Shown here piece after piece: positions 1 to 11,744 of a stretch of 64,000 bases of DNA; the stretch's first letter is position 1, and the number at the start of each line of letters is the position of its first letter. This stretch comes from Litoditis marina. Taxonomy: Eukaryota; Nematoda; Chromadorea; Rhabditida; Rhabditidae. Below the pieces are notes generated by a model. That model was not told where the DNA came from. It did no database searches and saw only the letters and a list, made by a program, of their open reading frames with translations. The position numbers and the translations under genes were made by a program. The DNA is taken from positions 12,329,138 through 12,393,137 of the forward strand of contig OZ038437.1 of the NCBI GenBank assembly GCA_964036275.1, in the 5' to 3' direction.

Positions 1-84
1 TAATATAATGAGTTCACAAGATCCACTCTGTGAATAGGCAACATATGAAGTTGTAGGAGTACAACTAGCAAAAAAAGGACTATT

Positions 85-449
85 AGTAAAAAGTGGGGGA
101 ACCAACAAATGTGTGAGTTGTGTTTGGTTCGACCTCGATATCAGCAAAAAGTGAACGATACGAATTGCTGTGATACTGTAGCAGAAGTATTCTGCAAAAA
201 TAGAACAATACAAATGTTGCACAATGGTTCACAACGCACGCATGTCGTCAAAGTACACATGAAATACCCTTCGGCAATTTCTGAAATATCATGCGGGCTT
301 CGTGAACCATTGTGCAACATTTGTATTGTTCTATTTTTGCAGAATACTTCTGCTACAGTATCACAGCAATTCGTATCGTTCACTTTTTGCTGATATCGAG
401 GTCGAACCAAACACAACTCACACATTTGTTGGTTCCCCCACTTTTTACT
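85..449. mobile_element. 365 bp foldback element (F1)
   Basis: Two near-perfect arms of about 147 bp (85-231 and 302-449) are reverse complements and flank a roughly 70 bp loop. The ends read AGTAAAAAGTGGGGGAACC and its complement. A 3 bp duplication, ATT, lies immediately outside each end (82-84 and 450-452). The insertion splits the BEL RNase H region. It encodes no transposase, so it is non-autonomous. Confidence 0.88.
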
Positions 450-780
450 ATTCTTCTCTGATTTTGTCCATTAAAGGGCCGTTTTCAAATCGGACCACAG
501 AACAAACAGTTGATGATATGGGAATGTTCATCTCTTCTAAAATGAGTTTGATCATCATGGAGCCAAGTGTGATTCCAGACAATTCGAGTCGAGGAATGTT
601 CATGTCGAGCTTGATTGGTGCCAGTCGTGTTTTGGACATGAGAAGAACGACTTTCACCGATCCGTGGACGTCTTCTTCGCGTATATACGCCACCGCCACG
701 AATGCGTGTTTGCAGGCATCCGTGAACACATGGAGGGACAATGTAGAATGTTCCGTCGATATGGGTGGAAATCTCTGCTG
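448..780 (-). pseudogene. BEL/Pao RNase H segment
   Basis: The minus frame reads HVFTDACKHAFVAVAYI, then SKTRLAPIKL and IPRLELSG, the conserved Pao RNase H blocks with the first catalytic Asp in FTDA. It is the continuation of the RT at 2310, displaced by the 1.55 kb foldback. The foldback at 85-449 interrupts it again at its C-terminal end. Confidence 0.85.
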
Positions 781-2310
781 GTGAAAAATTAAAAAGATGA
801 ACTTGAAAAGGTGAAAAGATGAAAAGATGAAAACGTAAACTTGAAAAGGTGAAAACGTAAACTTAAAAAGTTAAAAAGATTAAAAGATTAAAAAGGTGAA
901 CGGAAGGATAATGACGAGTTAAAGATAGGGGTATGGTTGATTTGGATATTATGACCCCCCACCGGAGACGGATCGGGGGACCTCCGAAAGTTTTATTTTA
1001 CCATGCATGCGACAAGTTTGGGCCAAAACCAGACTCTTGCTTAGAACTCGTTTCAAAGTGATTTTCGTGACTCGATGCAATTATATAAAAGGACCCCCAC
1101 CCAAACGGGATCTAGTGGTGTGGCAACTTTTAGAGACGCGACGCGCGCACGCGACGCGTCAAAATATAAAAATTGTCCAATTAACCTGAGAATTTCAGGG
1201 GTGGGGTAATCGAGTGTGGGGATCACGAATATGACCATGGCGTTAAAGGAAACGAAGAGTGCGAAGGAAAAAAATCTTAAAATGGCCTAAACTTGTTGGG
1301 AGTAGGGAAACGGGTACGGGGATCACGAATATCGACATGTCGTTAAAGGGGGGGGAGAGGTCAAAGGTCAAACTTCCAAAAATGGCTTAAAGTTGGTGGG
1401 AATGGGTAATCGAGTATGGGGATCACGATTTTCGACATGTCGTCAAAGGTGGCGGATCCGAAAAATTATTTTCCGGATTATGGGTGTGGACTAGTCTGAG
1501 GGCTTGTGGTGGCCACGGGAATCACTGGGATTCGCTTGGGGTTTGAGTGGGGTTTTTTTTCGTGACACAAGTTTTTCGAGAGCGAAGTTAAACGAGAAAT
1601 CACGACCCTCAATGCCCCTGATCTCAATGTGATCCCCATACTCAATTACCCATTCCCACCAACTTTAAGCCATTTTTGGAAGTTTGACCTTCGACCTCTT
1701 CCCTCCTTTAACGACATGTCGATATTCGTGATCCCCGTACCCGTTTCCCTACTCCCAACAAGTTTCAGCCATTTTGAGATTTTTTTTTCTCTGCACTCTC
1801 CGTTTTCTTTAACGCCATGGTCATATTCGTGATCCCCACACTCGATTACCCCACCCCTGAAATTCTCAGGTTAATTGGACAATTTTTATATTTTGACGCG
1901 TCGCGTGCGCGCGTCGCGTCTCCAAAAGTTGCCACACCACTAGATCCCGTTTCGGTGGGGGATCCTTTTATATAATTGCATCGAGTCACGAAAATCACTT
2001 TGAAACGAGTTCTAAGCAAGAGTCTGGTTTTGGCCCAAACTTGTCGCGTCGCGTGCGCGCGTCGCATGCATGGTAAAATAAAAATTTCGGAGATCCCCGA
2101 TCCGTCTCCGGTGGGGGGTCATAATATCCAAATCAACCATACCCCTATCTTTAACTCGTCATTATCCTTCCGTTCACGTTTTTGATCTTTTTAACTTTTC
2201 AACTTTTTAAGTTTACGTTTTCACCTTTTCAAGTTCACGTTTTCATCTTTTCATCTTTTCACCTTTTCAAGTTCATCTTTTTAACTTTTCACCAGCAGAG
2301 ATTTCCACCC
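763..2310. mobile_element. 1.55 kb foldback element (F2)
   Basis: Arms of roughly 700 bp (763 to about 1450, and about 1620 to 2310) are reverse complements around a short loop. The termini begin GGGTGGAAATCTCTGCTGG, followed by AAGTT/AAAGATG short tandem repeats. TAT flanks both ends (760-762 and 2311-2313), consistent with a 3 bp target duplication. It lies between the BEL RT and RNase H segments. I see no credible protein inside; open frames in the arms mirror one another. Confidence 0.88.
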
Positions 2311-3232
2311 TATCGTGGGACATATACTTCTTGTTCGGTAGTTTGTGCATCAAGGATATCTTTCCACTCTGTCAGTTTATTTTCCGGTAGTGGTGAGTCC
2401 CATCCGAGCTCATCTCGCCCTAGAGATTGAAGGAAGATCTTGGAGAGCAGAGTTGAAGGAGCCACAATACCGAGTGGATCGAAGGTGGAGGCCACTAATT
2501 TCAGTACATGACGCTTGGTCCATCTTTCAATTGTTTGAGAAGTTGGAATTTTCACGGTCAATTCATCTTTCACGGTGTTCCAATTGAGTCCCAAGACTGA
2601 CAGCGTTTCTTCTGGTGCTGCCTGTTCCTTCTCAGTGAAGAACTTGTTCAGTTCTGGACTCTTCATGTAGGCCCACTTGTAGGAAAGCCTTTTTCCAAGG
2701 TACTACTCAGTAGGATACGCGAACATCTTATTCGAAGAAGTATCGCGACTATGTTTGGCAGTAAAACTGGACCACGGTGGAGACATTCGTTGAGGCTGAA
2801 ACTGTCTTTCTGTCGAGCAGATCCGTCAAACACCATTCGGATTTTGATGGTTTTCTTGTTTTCCGTGATGACTGCGTGATGCGCCAGGTAGTGTTGTTTG
2901 CCATTGTCCGATGTGTCAGAGAAGTCCACTTCTTCAATGACTTTCTTGTTGAGCTGATCCAGGATGATGTTGTGGTATTTGAGAAGATGATTCTCATCTT
3001 TCCTCAGGTGCTTCAGATTCGATCTGAGGCGATGGTGACACAATCCAAAATTGGATGGCAGGTTGTCGCTCGAGATCCGAAAAGACCATTTCACTAGGTA
3101 GCGGTTCTCCTGTTTGGAAAACGTGACAGTTTTGTGAAAGTAGTTGAGGCATTCTTGATCGTCCTTTGTAGTGGCCAAATTCATGATTCCCATAGATTCA
3201 AGCGTCCAGAATTTTTCTATCAATGCCTTCAA
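2310..3232 (-). pseudogene. BEL/Pao reverse transcriptase with internal deletion
   Basis: The first piece (3232-2663) shows the Pao RT N-terminal signature: FWTLESMGI, KIRMVFDGSARQKDSFSLN and CLHRGPVLLPN. The second (2666-2310) shows the post-palm thumb region, with FDPLGIVAPSTLLSK. The palm segment between them, which normally includes the catalytic YVDD, is absent, so an internal deletion has removed the active site. The downstream frame is cut by the foldback element at 763-2310. Confidence 0.88.
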
Positions 3233-3244
3233 CTTTGGCTTAAC

Positions 3245-4375
3245 ATCGTGCGCAGCGCGGAGCGCTGCGCAGATTAGTTTTTGTTCAAAGGTCTGCAGAC
3301 ATTACAAAACAGATTATTACAATTTTCTTCAAAGTACGTCGACCATTTTCTCAGATTTTTGCATGAATCACTGAAGGGCAACACGTCTACAAGATACTAA
3401 GTTCACGTTCCAAGTAAAATTTATTGAGAGGAGTTAGAGGGCCCAACGTCTCGCAAAAATGGCCTCCGTGCGGGGCGGCGGCGCCGGCGCCGGCGCCGGC
3501 GACAAAATTGTCCGCCTCCTCAAATCTCGGCATAGTTTTGCACAAAATTAACTTATTCAAAAAATACTTACATTTTTGAAAAGCTCTAAAAAAGTTGAGG
3601 TATACGTATTTTTCAGGTATGTCTGAAATTTTAATATTACGTGTGAGAAAGCCAAAAATGGTCTCGCAAAAAATCATGGATAGACCGGTTTCGTGAAAAT
3701 AAAAATGAAAGAAGAGTTTAACGTGTAGTAGGAAGACGTTTTCCAATGAAGAACTCATGAAGGCGGGTACAGCTTGGTTTTCACTCCTATTCACATGTCT
3801 GATTGGCGGATTGGATAAACGCTCTATTCACGCACGGCGAACGAAGTTTCGATTCCTGCCTGGAGTCTAGAGTGGAAAATTTGCTATCACTTGAACGAGG
3901 TTACAACTACACCAAACGTTCTGCACTACGGCACGGTTTAAAACTTCAATAGAAAAACACAACATTCCTTGTTTAGCTAATTGTTCAAAAATATTATTTT
4001 TTATCAAAAATGACCGTTACTTCGTAACCATAGAAAAAGAGTTCAATTAGTATAAGAAAACGAGTGTAAAGAAAGTAAAGATTAGTTTTGGATAAATGTG
4101 TACAAGAAATATAAAAGAAGTCCAATAAAATATTTTGAGGAAAATGCTAATCTCGCTTCTTTTGAAAACAACGGAGTATAAGCTAGATTATTGTGAGTCG
4201 CAGTTAGAAGTTTTCTTCCGACAACCAAAAACTAGGTATCCTTTTTTTGAAATTCTAAACCGAGCGAGATTAGAGTTTTCCTCAAAATATTTTTATTGGA
4301 CTTCTTTTATATTTCTTGTACATATTTATCCAAAACTAATCTTTACTTTCTTTACACTCGTTTTCTTATACTAAT
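3245..4375. mobile_element. 1.1 kb hairpin-ended repeat, copy 1
   Basis: It begins with the short palindrome GCGCAGCGC...GCGCTGCGC and ends with a large hairpin: about 110 bp at 4045-4155 is reverse-complementary to 4262-4375. It sits in the BEL element between protease and RT. ATCGT is found at both junctions (3242-3248 and 4376-4382), a possible target duplication. A second copy is at 8978-10075. There is a GC microsatellite near 3470-3500. No transposase is visible. Confidence 0.75.
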
Positions 4376-4379
4376 TATC

Positions 4380-5046
4380 GTCTTCTTTGGTAATCATGGC
4401 TGTATTCACCTGACTGTAGTTGAAATTCTTTCCAGTTATGATGTGACCGATTCTTGTATTTAGTAGTTGAAATCTATTGAGTAACTTCTCAGCGAAGAAC
4501 GTGGGGAAGAGAACGATTTCCCAAAAAAAAATCCGAGCCGATGAGAAGAGAGGGCTTTGCCGCATGCTCGGTATGTCGAATTGAATGGGTATGGAGGATG
4601 AGATTTTCTTCATTGATGGTTGAAAGCTCCAAGTACTTCGCTACTTCTTTGGAAATGTGGTAACAGTTGGAGCCGCTGTCCAAGAAAGCTGTCACTTTCA
4701 TCTGTTTCTCGGGATCCAATGAATTGCAGATTGTCACTTCAGCACACATCAGTAGAACATCATCATTTTTCGTTTCTGTTCCTCTGTCCTCATCAACTTG
4801 GGTGATCGTTTCGGCTTCAGTTGAGAAACATTGTGCAGTGGTCAATCCAGATTTCCGATGTTTGTCGGAGTTTGGCTGAGCAGGTTCCACGATTTTGTTG
4901 TTGGATGCTGCTGAGAAGTGACTATGACTTCGACTTTGATTCCTTTCTTGAGAACGTGCATTGGTTACTGTTCTCTGTTGTCTTTGAAGGTAACCTTGCG
5001 CCGCGTCTCGTTCGTTGTTCTCGACTGTCCTCTTTCTTTCATACAC
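4380..5046 (-). pseudogene. BEL/Pao aspartic protease segment
   Basis: The minus frame carries the retropepsin-like motif FLDSGSNCYHIS, with the catalytic Asp in DSGS, and then LLIGSDFF, the typical C-terminal flap partner of the DUF1758 protease of Pao elements. It would cleave the element polyprotein. Coding similarity continues past the stop at 4489 down to about 4380 in another frame, where the 1.1 kb repeat has inserted. It is not intact. Confidence 0.85.
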
Positions 5047-6098
5047 AGAAGAGTGTGATGTTTTGCACCACAGTTTCTACAGAAACCACTTTTGCATGAT
5101 CTCGAATCATGACCACTCCGGAGACAGTTGAAACAGAGACGATTGTTTTTCGCTGCTTGTAGGCGAGCGGATGGTGTGGTGGAGTCCAGACAATACTTCG
5201 GGTAGTGTCCGGTGCTAGAGCAGACTCCACATCGTGAACCAGAGCTGTTGGTACGTGGTTGTTTCCGGTCTGCGTGGAACCGTGAATCGGATCTTGTGTC
5301 GGCTTGCGGTGATTGTGAAGTGTTTGAATTTCTTCTTCGATCGGACTGGCGGTTGTTTGTAGTATTGACGTGGAATGTGTGGGAATCAGGAGCAAACGTT
5401 TCGTTGTGCATCCTTTCCATTTCGAGGAGCATCTTCTCTTTGTGAACGATATCAGCTAACAGTGATAGAAGCTCTCTCGGGTCCTGATTCTTGTGCAGTT
5501 GATTTCTATCGAAGATGCGGCTTCTGATGAATCGTGTAAGTTTGTTCAGGAGAATGGCTCCCAAACCGAGGTCAGAAACAGTAGAATGCGGATCCATGGC
5601 ATGATACTGTTGCGCCAACTTGTTCATCTCTAGGTAGAGATTAGTCAGTTGTCGTCCTTCTTTGTCACAGTTGGGAAGCGTCGCCAACTTGGTGAACAGT
5701 ATATGACAAATTGTCGTTTCGTTGTCGTATGTACTTCGTAGTACATTCTTAGCGATTTCATAGTTTTCGGAGGTGATTGGCATTCCTTCTACACATCCCA
5801 GGGCTTCTCCATGTAGACACGACTTCAGAATGCTGAATTTGGAAGCGCCATCCAATACGTCCTTGCTATCGACTAGTGCTTGAAAACGAGCCCAGAACTC
5901 CAGAACGGTACGATATTTCCATTGAACTGTGGAAGATCTAGTCGTTACAGTAATGCTGCATCGAAGAAACTGGTAGCCGGTAGATGTGGATACGATGGAA
6001 GTGCCGTCGGGGGAAGCACGTTCGGAACCTGGCTTGGAGGTGCCTGTCGAGGTCGTTATGTAATCCTGCCGAGGTCGCCATGTAATGGAAGACAGTAG
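4965..6098 (-). pseudogene. BEL/Pao gag remnant (DUF1759-like, CCHC knuckles)
   Basis: The long minus frame contains the Pao-type gag core, with EFWARFQALVDS near the start of the conserved part. A Cys/His-rich tail follows with zinc knuckles: CxxC around CGVC, CFNCLRSGHDSRSC and CRNCGAKHH. Gag would coat the element RNA. A plausible original start (MATSAGLHN, near 6080) lies in a different frame from the core, so at least one frameshift separates them. The frame overlaps the protease frame at 4965-5046. Confidence 0.85.
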
Positions 6099-6149
6099 AA
6101 TAGGAATAATTATATTTATGTGTAAAACGAACCAACAAATATGAATCAA

Positions 6150-8160
6150 GAAATGCTTATATAGTAGTTTTTCCCCTTATTATATATTCACCACGAACAA
6201 TAAGCAATAATGAATAATATGACACGAAAATATTACATATCTAATTGCATTCATAACACGACAAAAGTATTTCTACATATTTGGAGAAAGTCCTTTCCGA
6301 ACAAAAAAAACAAGAATAGGCGAAAATGTATAGTGGCCGTAATCATAATCTCGAACGTCTTCTCAAACATTCGCTATTGCTCAGCTCAAACAGCCACCGC
6401 GATACGAGTTGCGAAATAGTGTGCTGAAGCGAGAGGCGCAGGTTGGGATGAGATGCTGATATACTCCGGCACTCAAACAGTGCTGAGAATACGTTTGCTA
6501 GAAGATCCCGGCACCGTTACCCCATTCTGCCACTGACGTGAGAGACGAGAAGTAGTGAAGCAGAGGGAGAGACGCAGGATATGATGAAGTTTTCGAGATC
6601 TTCTAACATACGTACTCAGCTGTCAATCTACTAATCCGATGTGAAGCACAGAAACGGATCGAATTGCCGAGCTCGACTTCATCATGATAGTAATTGGTCA
6701 TCTCCTCGTGTAGTAAAGTGTTGGAAATGGTCACTAGTAATGTAGTTTTATACCAGTTACGTCGTTAACCTTGATTTTTGATGTGCTCAACGTGCGCCAT
6801 TCACTAGGTATCAATTGTCCATATTTTTGATTGTGTATCTCATGCATAAGCTGTTTTTCGTCGCCAACATAATGTCGGAAGGTACTGTATATCTCTAATG
6901 CCTCCCGATCATGTATACTACTCAGAATATAGCCTGTTAATTACAAATTCGCGTTTGGTCGAAACTGTATTGCAACAAATCTAGAGATATAGTGTGCCCA
7001 AACGAGACGTCAGACGACGAGGGGGAAAATCAATATATATGACAGCCACGCTGTATAAACAGTAATTTACTGTTTTGCAACGACGCTTGTTCTGAGTAAT
7101 GGCGCTGTCATTAGCGCCTTGCTACAAATTTTTTGCTGGCAGGTTTGATTCCAGCGAGATAACGAAAATTATAAGTTTGGCACTCAGACCTATCGTTGAA
7201 AAGTGTCTTCTCACAAATGATATCCATGAACTGGTTTCACTAAAAACAAGTTCCCGACCAAATAACTTGTACGAATAAATTATTTCTATAACAACAACAT
7301 ATTATACATTTGTAAACTTTATTCTAGCCAATTTGTGAACTGTGTCTATTTTGTACTTCATTTGAGAATGTATTGATTCATTTGACCTCCTCTTTCGTTT
7401 TATTCGAATCTTTCGACGCATTTGAAGTAGTGGACGTCGGGTTGGTTTGTGCCTGAAAATAGATCAAAGTTTGTAAAACTTTGTTTTAAAAAGGAATTTT
7501 CACTCCCATTAATCGTTACAGGGTGCTCTTTTCGAAACAAGTGTATGTTGCTTGATTTCACTGTGTTAGTAGTTTATTCCGTCAAAGATCAAACGGTATT
7601 CACTGATCAAAAGTATTCACTGTTTCTAGTTGGAAGGTGCAATATAGTGGTCGCCAACGGAAAGGTGGGAGGGTACTGTATATCTCACATTCCGCTGTAT
7701 ACGCACACATCTCTTCGATTCTGAAGCTATCTGGTCATGTGCTCTAGTAGCGCAGTGGTTAGCGCCCTGCTACAAATCTTTTGCTCGCAGGTTCGACTCC
7801 GGCGAGAGACAGAAATTAATAAATTTGGCAATCACTATAGAGTTCATCAGAGTACGTATGCTAGAAGGTCCCGAATCCCTCATCCCAAGTTCGTCTCTCG
7901 CTCTGCCTCACTAGTTTTTGTCTCTACCTTCCCAGTGGGATGTAAGAGCAGAGAAATAGCGTATGTTTGACGAGACGCAGGATCGGATGAAGAGGCCGGG
8001 ATGTTCTGGCATATGTACACAGGACTAGGAAATCGATAATGCGCGCTTGTATTCTGAATTTTGACTTCTTTATGGTTCGAGCAGAATTTCGAGAATTATA
8101 GTTTGCTCCCTGGCGAATCAGAAAGGAACGAGATCAAACCACAACACAAACTACACCGTA
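6150..8160. repeat. Gene-free interval with diverged repeats
   Basis: I find no gene here. Two related blocks, about 6418-6620 and 7840-8010, share the motif pattern around TACGTATGCTAGAAG and GAGACGCAGGAT. Each lies close to a tRNA-like segment (7095-7145 and 7742-7808). A further shared motif, a GTACTGTATATCTC core, occurs at 6885 and 7672. The layout suggests two old copies of a composite repeat. Confidence 0.5.
7736..7810 (+). repeat. tRNA-like segment (SINE-like), not a functional tRNA
   Basis: It has an A-box-like stretch, TAGCGCAGTGGTTAGCGC (7748-7765), and a B-box-like GGTTCGACTCC (7791-7801), the internal Pol III promoter elements. A plausible D stem, GCGC/GCGC, is present. The anticodon stem does not pair and the acceptor ends match poorly. 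A diverged second copy lies at 7110-7160. This fits a tRNA-derived repeat better than an active tRNA gene. Confidence 0.4.
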
Positions 8161-8392
8161 TATATAGTAATTTTCATTCCTACTGAGACTCCTACAGTAG
8201 GTATACAAAACTTTCAACACGCTTAAATTAATACAATGTTATCGGAGAGGTCTACGGTTTTTACAAATGATTTTGTTACCATATTGCAATAAGTGTACCA
8301 AAATGTTTCCAAAAGAGATTAGTTTCACATCAGGAAACAGTTAATGCAAAAAATGAATAAGTACTGTAGGAGTCTCAGTGGGAATGGTGTCG
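8160..8392. mobile_element. Short inverted-repeat element
   Basis: ATTCCTACTGAGACTCCTAC near 8173-8195 is reverse-complementary to the stretch around 8365-8388. Together they bound about 230 bp without coding potential. It abuts a partial copy of the TATAGTCTGTTTCACC family starting at about 8393. Confidence 0.6.
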
Positions 8393-8977
8393 ACTATACT
8401 CTGTTTCACCAGTCGGTGACTTTCTACAGTAATCTTTTAAATATTCAAGTACATTTATCCAACAAACACGAATACTTTTAGATTTACTGTTTCCTATGCT
8501 TGTAACCAACGTGGAAAACAAATTCACGATTTTCAAAATATTTACAATGCCTGCGAGATATAAAAAATTTACTTGAAAGATTTGCAATCCTAGTGTAGAG
8601 GGCTACTGTTGCGTTAAACAGACTTTAATCGTGCTCCAAGTACCTTATCAAGGAATTCTTTTTGGCTACTCTGCGGGCTGCAATTGACTGTAGTCTCTCT
8701 CATCCGTACTCTCACTTCTACAGTAAGATCACAAAACTGTCCTAATTACCGAGAAGCTCTTACCCTTTTGCACTAAATTATGATCACTTTTTCACAAGAG
8801 TTTTCAGAATTTTCCCTGAAAGTGGTAGTGTGTATATGAAAACATTTGAAAATAGGGAAAAAACACCAGTTATGTGATGAATACCTTGAAGGGGGACAGG
8901 AAGGAAAGTTGATTTGAAAGAGCTTATCAAGAGTAACCGATAAGTATAACATTTAATATAAACTGACAAACCTAATC

Positions 8978-10075
8978 GGGCGCAGCGCTGCGTAGATTAG
9001 TTTTTGTTCAGAGGTCTGCAGACATTACAAAACAGTTTATTACAACTTTCTTCAAAGTACGCCGACCATTTTTCCAGATATTTGCATGAATTACTGAAGG
9101 GCAACACGTCCACAAGACATTAAGTTCAGGTTCCAAGAAAAAAATTGTCGAGAGGAGTTAGAGGGCCCAACGTCTCGCAGAAATGGCTTCCGTGCGGGGC
9201 GGCGGCGGCGGCGGCGGCGAAAGAAGTGTCCACCTCCTCAAATCTGGGCATAGTTTTGCTCAAAATTAACTTATGCCAAATTTTCTTACACTGTTGAAAA
9301 GCTATAAAAAAAGTGGAGGTATACGTATTTTTCAGGTGTGTCTGAAATTTGAATATTACGTGTGAGACGGGCAAAAATGGTCTCGAAAAAATTTATGGAT
9401 AGACCGGTTTCGTGAAAATAAAAATGAAAGAAAAGTTTAACGTGTAGTAGGAAGACGTTTTCCAATCAAAATCATGACAGGCGGGTACAGCTTGGCTTTC
9501 ATTCCTATTCACATCTCTGAATGGCGGATTGGATAGAAGCTCTATTTACGCACGGCGAACGAAGGTTCGATTACTGTCTGGAGCACAAAATTTTCTATCA
9601 CTTGAACGAGGTTACAACTACGCCAATCGTTCTGAACTATGACGTCGTTGGCTCCAATAGAAAACATGACATTCCTTGTATAGCATATTGTTCAAAAATA
9701 TCATTTTTATCAAAATGACCTTTACTTCGTAATCATATAAAAAGAGTTCAATTAGTATAAAAAACGAGTGTAAAGAAAGTAAAGATTAGTTTTGGATAAA
9801 ACATGTACAAGAAATATGAAAGAGTCCAATAAAAATAGTTTGAGAAAAATGCTAATCTCGCTTCTCTTGAAAACAACGGAGTATAAGCTAGATCATTGAG
9901 AGTCGCAGTCAGAAGTTTTATTTTCGGTAAAAAAAACTTTTTTTTTACCGAAAATTTTAAACCGAGCGATATTAGACTTTCCTCAAACTATTTTTATTGG
10001 ACTTCTTCTATATTTCTTGTACATGTTTTATCCAAAACTAATCTTTACTTTCTTAACACTCGTTTTTTATACTAA
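8978..10075. mobile_element. 1.1 kb hairpin-ended repeat, copy 2
   Basis: It is homologous to 3245-4375 over its whole length. The start is the same GCGCAGCGCTGCG palindrome, the middle is shared, and the end is the same terminal hairpin (about 9750-9860 against 9960-10075). The internal microsatellite differs: a GGC run here against GGCGCC in copy 1. The palindrome alone recurs near 11245, perhaps a third, truncated end. Confidence 0.75.
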
Positions 10076-11735
10076 TTTGCATACGGTTGACACGTATTCG
10101 CCTGTTTTGGCGCGCGCAACGTTATATTTAGGCACCCCGGGGTACCTAAACTAGCTTACTTTTTTGCCCCCCTTTGAGGACTGAAAACCGAGAAAATGTA
10201 TAAATTGGAGAATCTGAACAGGAAATTGGAGAACCGACCTTCGAAGTCTTGGTCGGCTCCGAACTTCGCTCGAACTGATTGAGGGGAGGGACACTACGAT
10301 GCATCGGGCTGGTCTCGTCCTGAAGAAAAAATAATCAAAAGTTCATAACTATCACCCCCCCCCCCCCCATTTGTTTTGCTAGGGTAACGGTTTCATAAAA
10401 TTTGCGATAATAGATAATACAATAATACGATAGATTGTAACTAATCCTTTCTGACCAATCGAACATATTTGAATTCCTTCCCCTACCTCACTGAGCAGCC
10501 TCAGGGGAAAGTGGTTGCGTCTGGGGTAGAGGCGAAACGTACCACTTTCTTCTCTTTATTAATCCTATTTATTTAGTTTAATTTTGATATGTCGAGCTTG
10601 CTATTTACTTGCTAGGGTAATTGTACGAGAGGGGGGGGGGGGGTGGTTCTATTACCGTCTCCATAATCTGGCAGTAGATCAAACATACCCGCCAAAGTCC
10701 GCCTCTTACAAAATTGACCGTGTTGTGTTTCTGATATCTCAGAAACATTGGCGCAGTAACATATCGAGGTACAATAGGCTGCGACAGATCTGCGTCTCTC
10801 TGACCTACACACTCTGTGGTCAAAGGGCTGCCAAAGTGGCTTGCGAATTGGCGAGACGCTGTCTGAGGTCAACAGAATCGTTATTGGCACTATTGGCACC
10901 GTCAGGAACCGGCTACAAAGCGAGAGAGCATGGAGGTCAGAGAGACGCAACAGACAGGGAAAGAAAGAAAGGTAATGGTGTGACTATACCTTGCGTTTAG
11001 GTCGAATCCTGAACCAGCCAAAGAAGTAAACCCCAACGGAGATGGTCAGCCAGAACAATAAACAGAGGATACCGAGAACATCACTGAAAATATTTCTTAT
11101 AATTATCAATAATATAATGTATAATTATTAATAATATGATATCAATACATTATTAATTTCAACATAAAAATATCAAATAGTCGAAATTATCTATATCAAT
11201 GCAATTATGTCAAAAATTGAATGAACATGTAGTCAGGTGTATCGCGCGCAGCGCGAAGCGCTGTGCGAGATTTGTCTTTGGTCCGGCTAATGCGCGCCTC
11301 CGTTTTTTTAGTTTACCCTCAAAAAGGCCCAAACGTGCAAATCAAAACTTTTTATGATTTGTTGATTTTTCATGGCATATGTACAAGCTATGTTCAAAAT
11401 TTGAACAACATTGATTAAGTTTGAGCCGAGTTATGACGTTATGCGCTTCATGCAGACCGCCAACTTCCGTCGTGTGTCTGTGTTGGTGCGCACTCCTGGG
11501 ATATTTTTATGTGTGAACCGATTTGACTGAAAATTTGGGACACGATAGATACCCCACTCGAACTTTGGGGGCGCAAACTTTTCTCGAAAAAAAATATTTT
11601 TCATTAAGTTATAGGTCTTTGAAAATGTCTCTGCGTCGCTTCATTTCGTGCACTCTCTCGCCCTCTCTGCCGCGGTAAATCAAATTGCGTTATAACTCAG
11701 CTCAGTCATACCAATTCCAGTAAAATTTGGAGTAT
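10076..11735. repeat. Gene-free interval, G/C homopolymers and repeat fragments
   Basis: I see no coding gene. C and G runs lie at about 10359-10371 and 10631-10643. The stretch near 10500-10560 matches, inverted, one near 58830-58885. Part of 10700-10900 resembles 32540-32750, including the string CTACACACTCT. These are dispersed repeats. Confidence 0.4.
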
Positions 11736-11744
11736 GATACCACG

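Larger units (their letters stand above)
1..6150 (-). mobile_element. Decayed BEL/Pao LTR retrotransposon
   Basis: Read on the minus strand, the order is gag (about 6098-5000), protease (about 4780-4490), reverse transcriptase (3232-2663 then 2666-2310) and RNase H (about 780-448). This is the Pao gag-pol order. The integrase would lie left of the window start. The copy is broken. gag has a frame change near its N terminus. The RT palm section that should carry the YVDD motif is missing between the two RT pieces. Two foldback elements (763-2310 and 85-449) and a hairpin-ended repeat (3245-4375) interrupt it. I did not find the LTRs. It is surely non-autonomous. The family assignment is firm, the outer boundaries are not. 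Confidence 0.88.

Noticed and set aside
302..784. 160-codon plus-strand frame
   Set aside because: Antisense to the BEL RNase H segment and across a foldback arm.
7736..7810. Functional tRNA gene
   Set aside because: The anticodon stem does not pair and the acceptor stem is poor despite good A and B boxes.
10584..11000. 138-codon frame with a G-run
   Set aside because: No domain, and it overlaps other frames in both strands. Parts match a dispersed repeat at 32540-32750.
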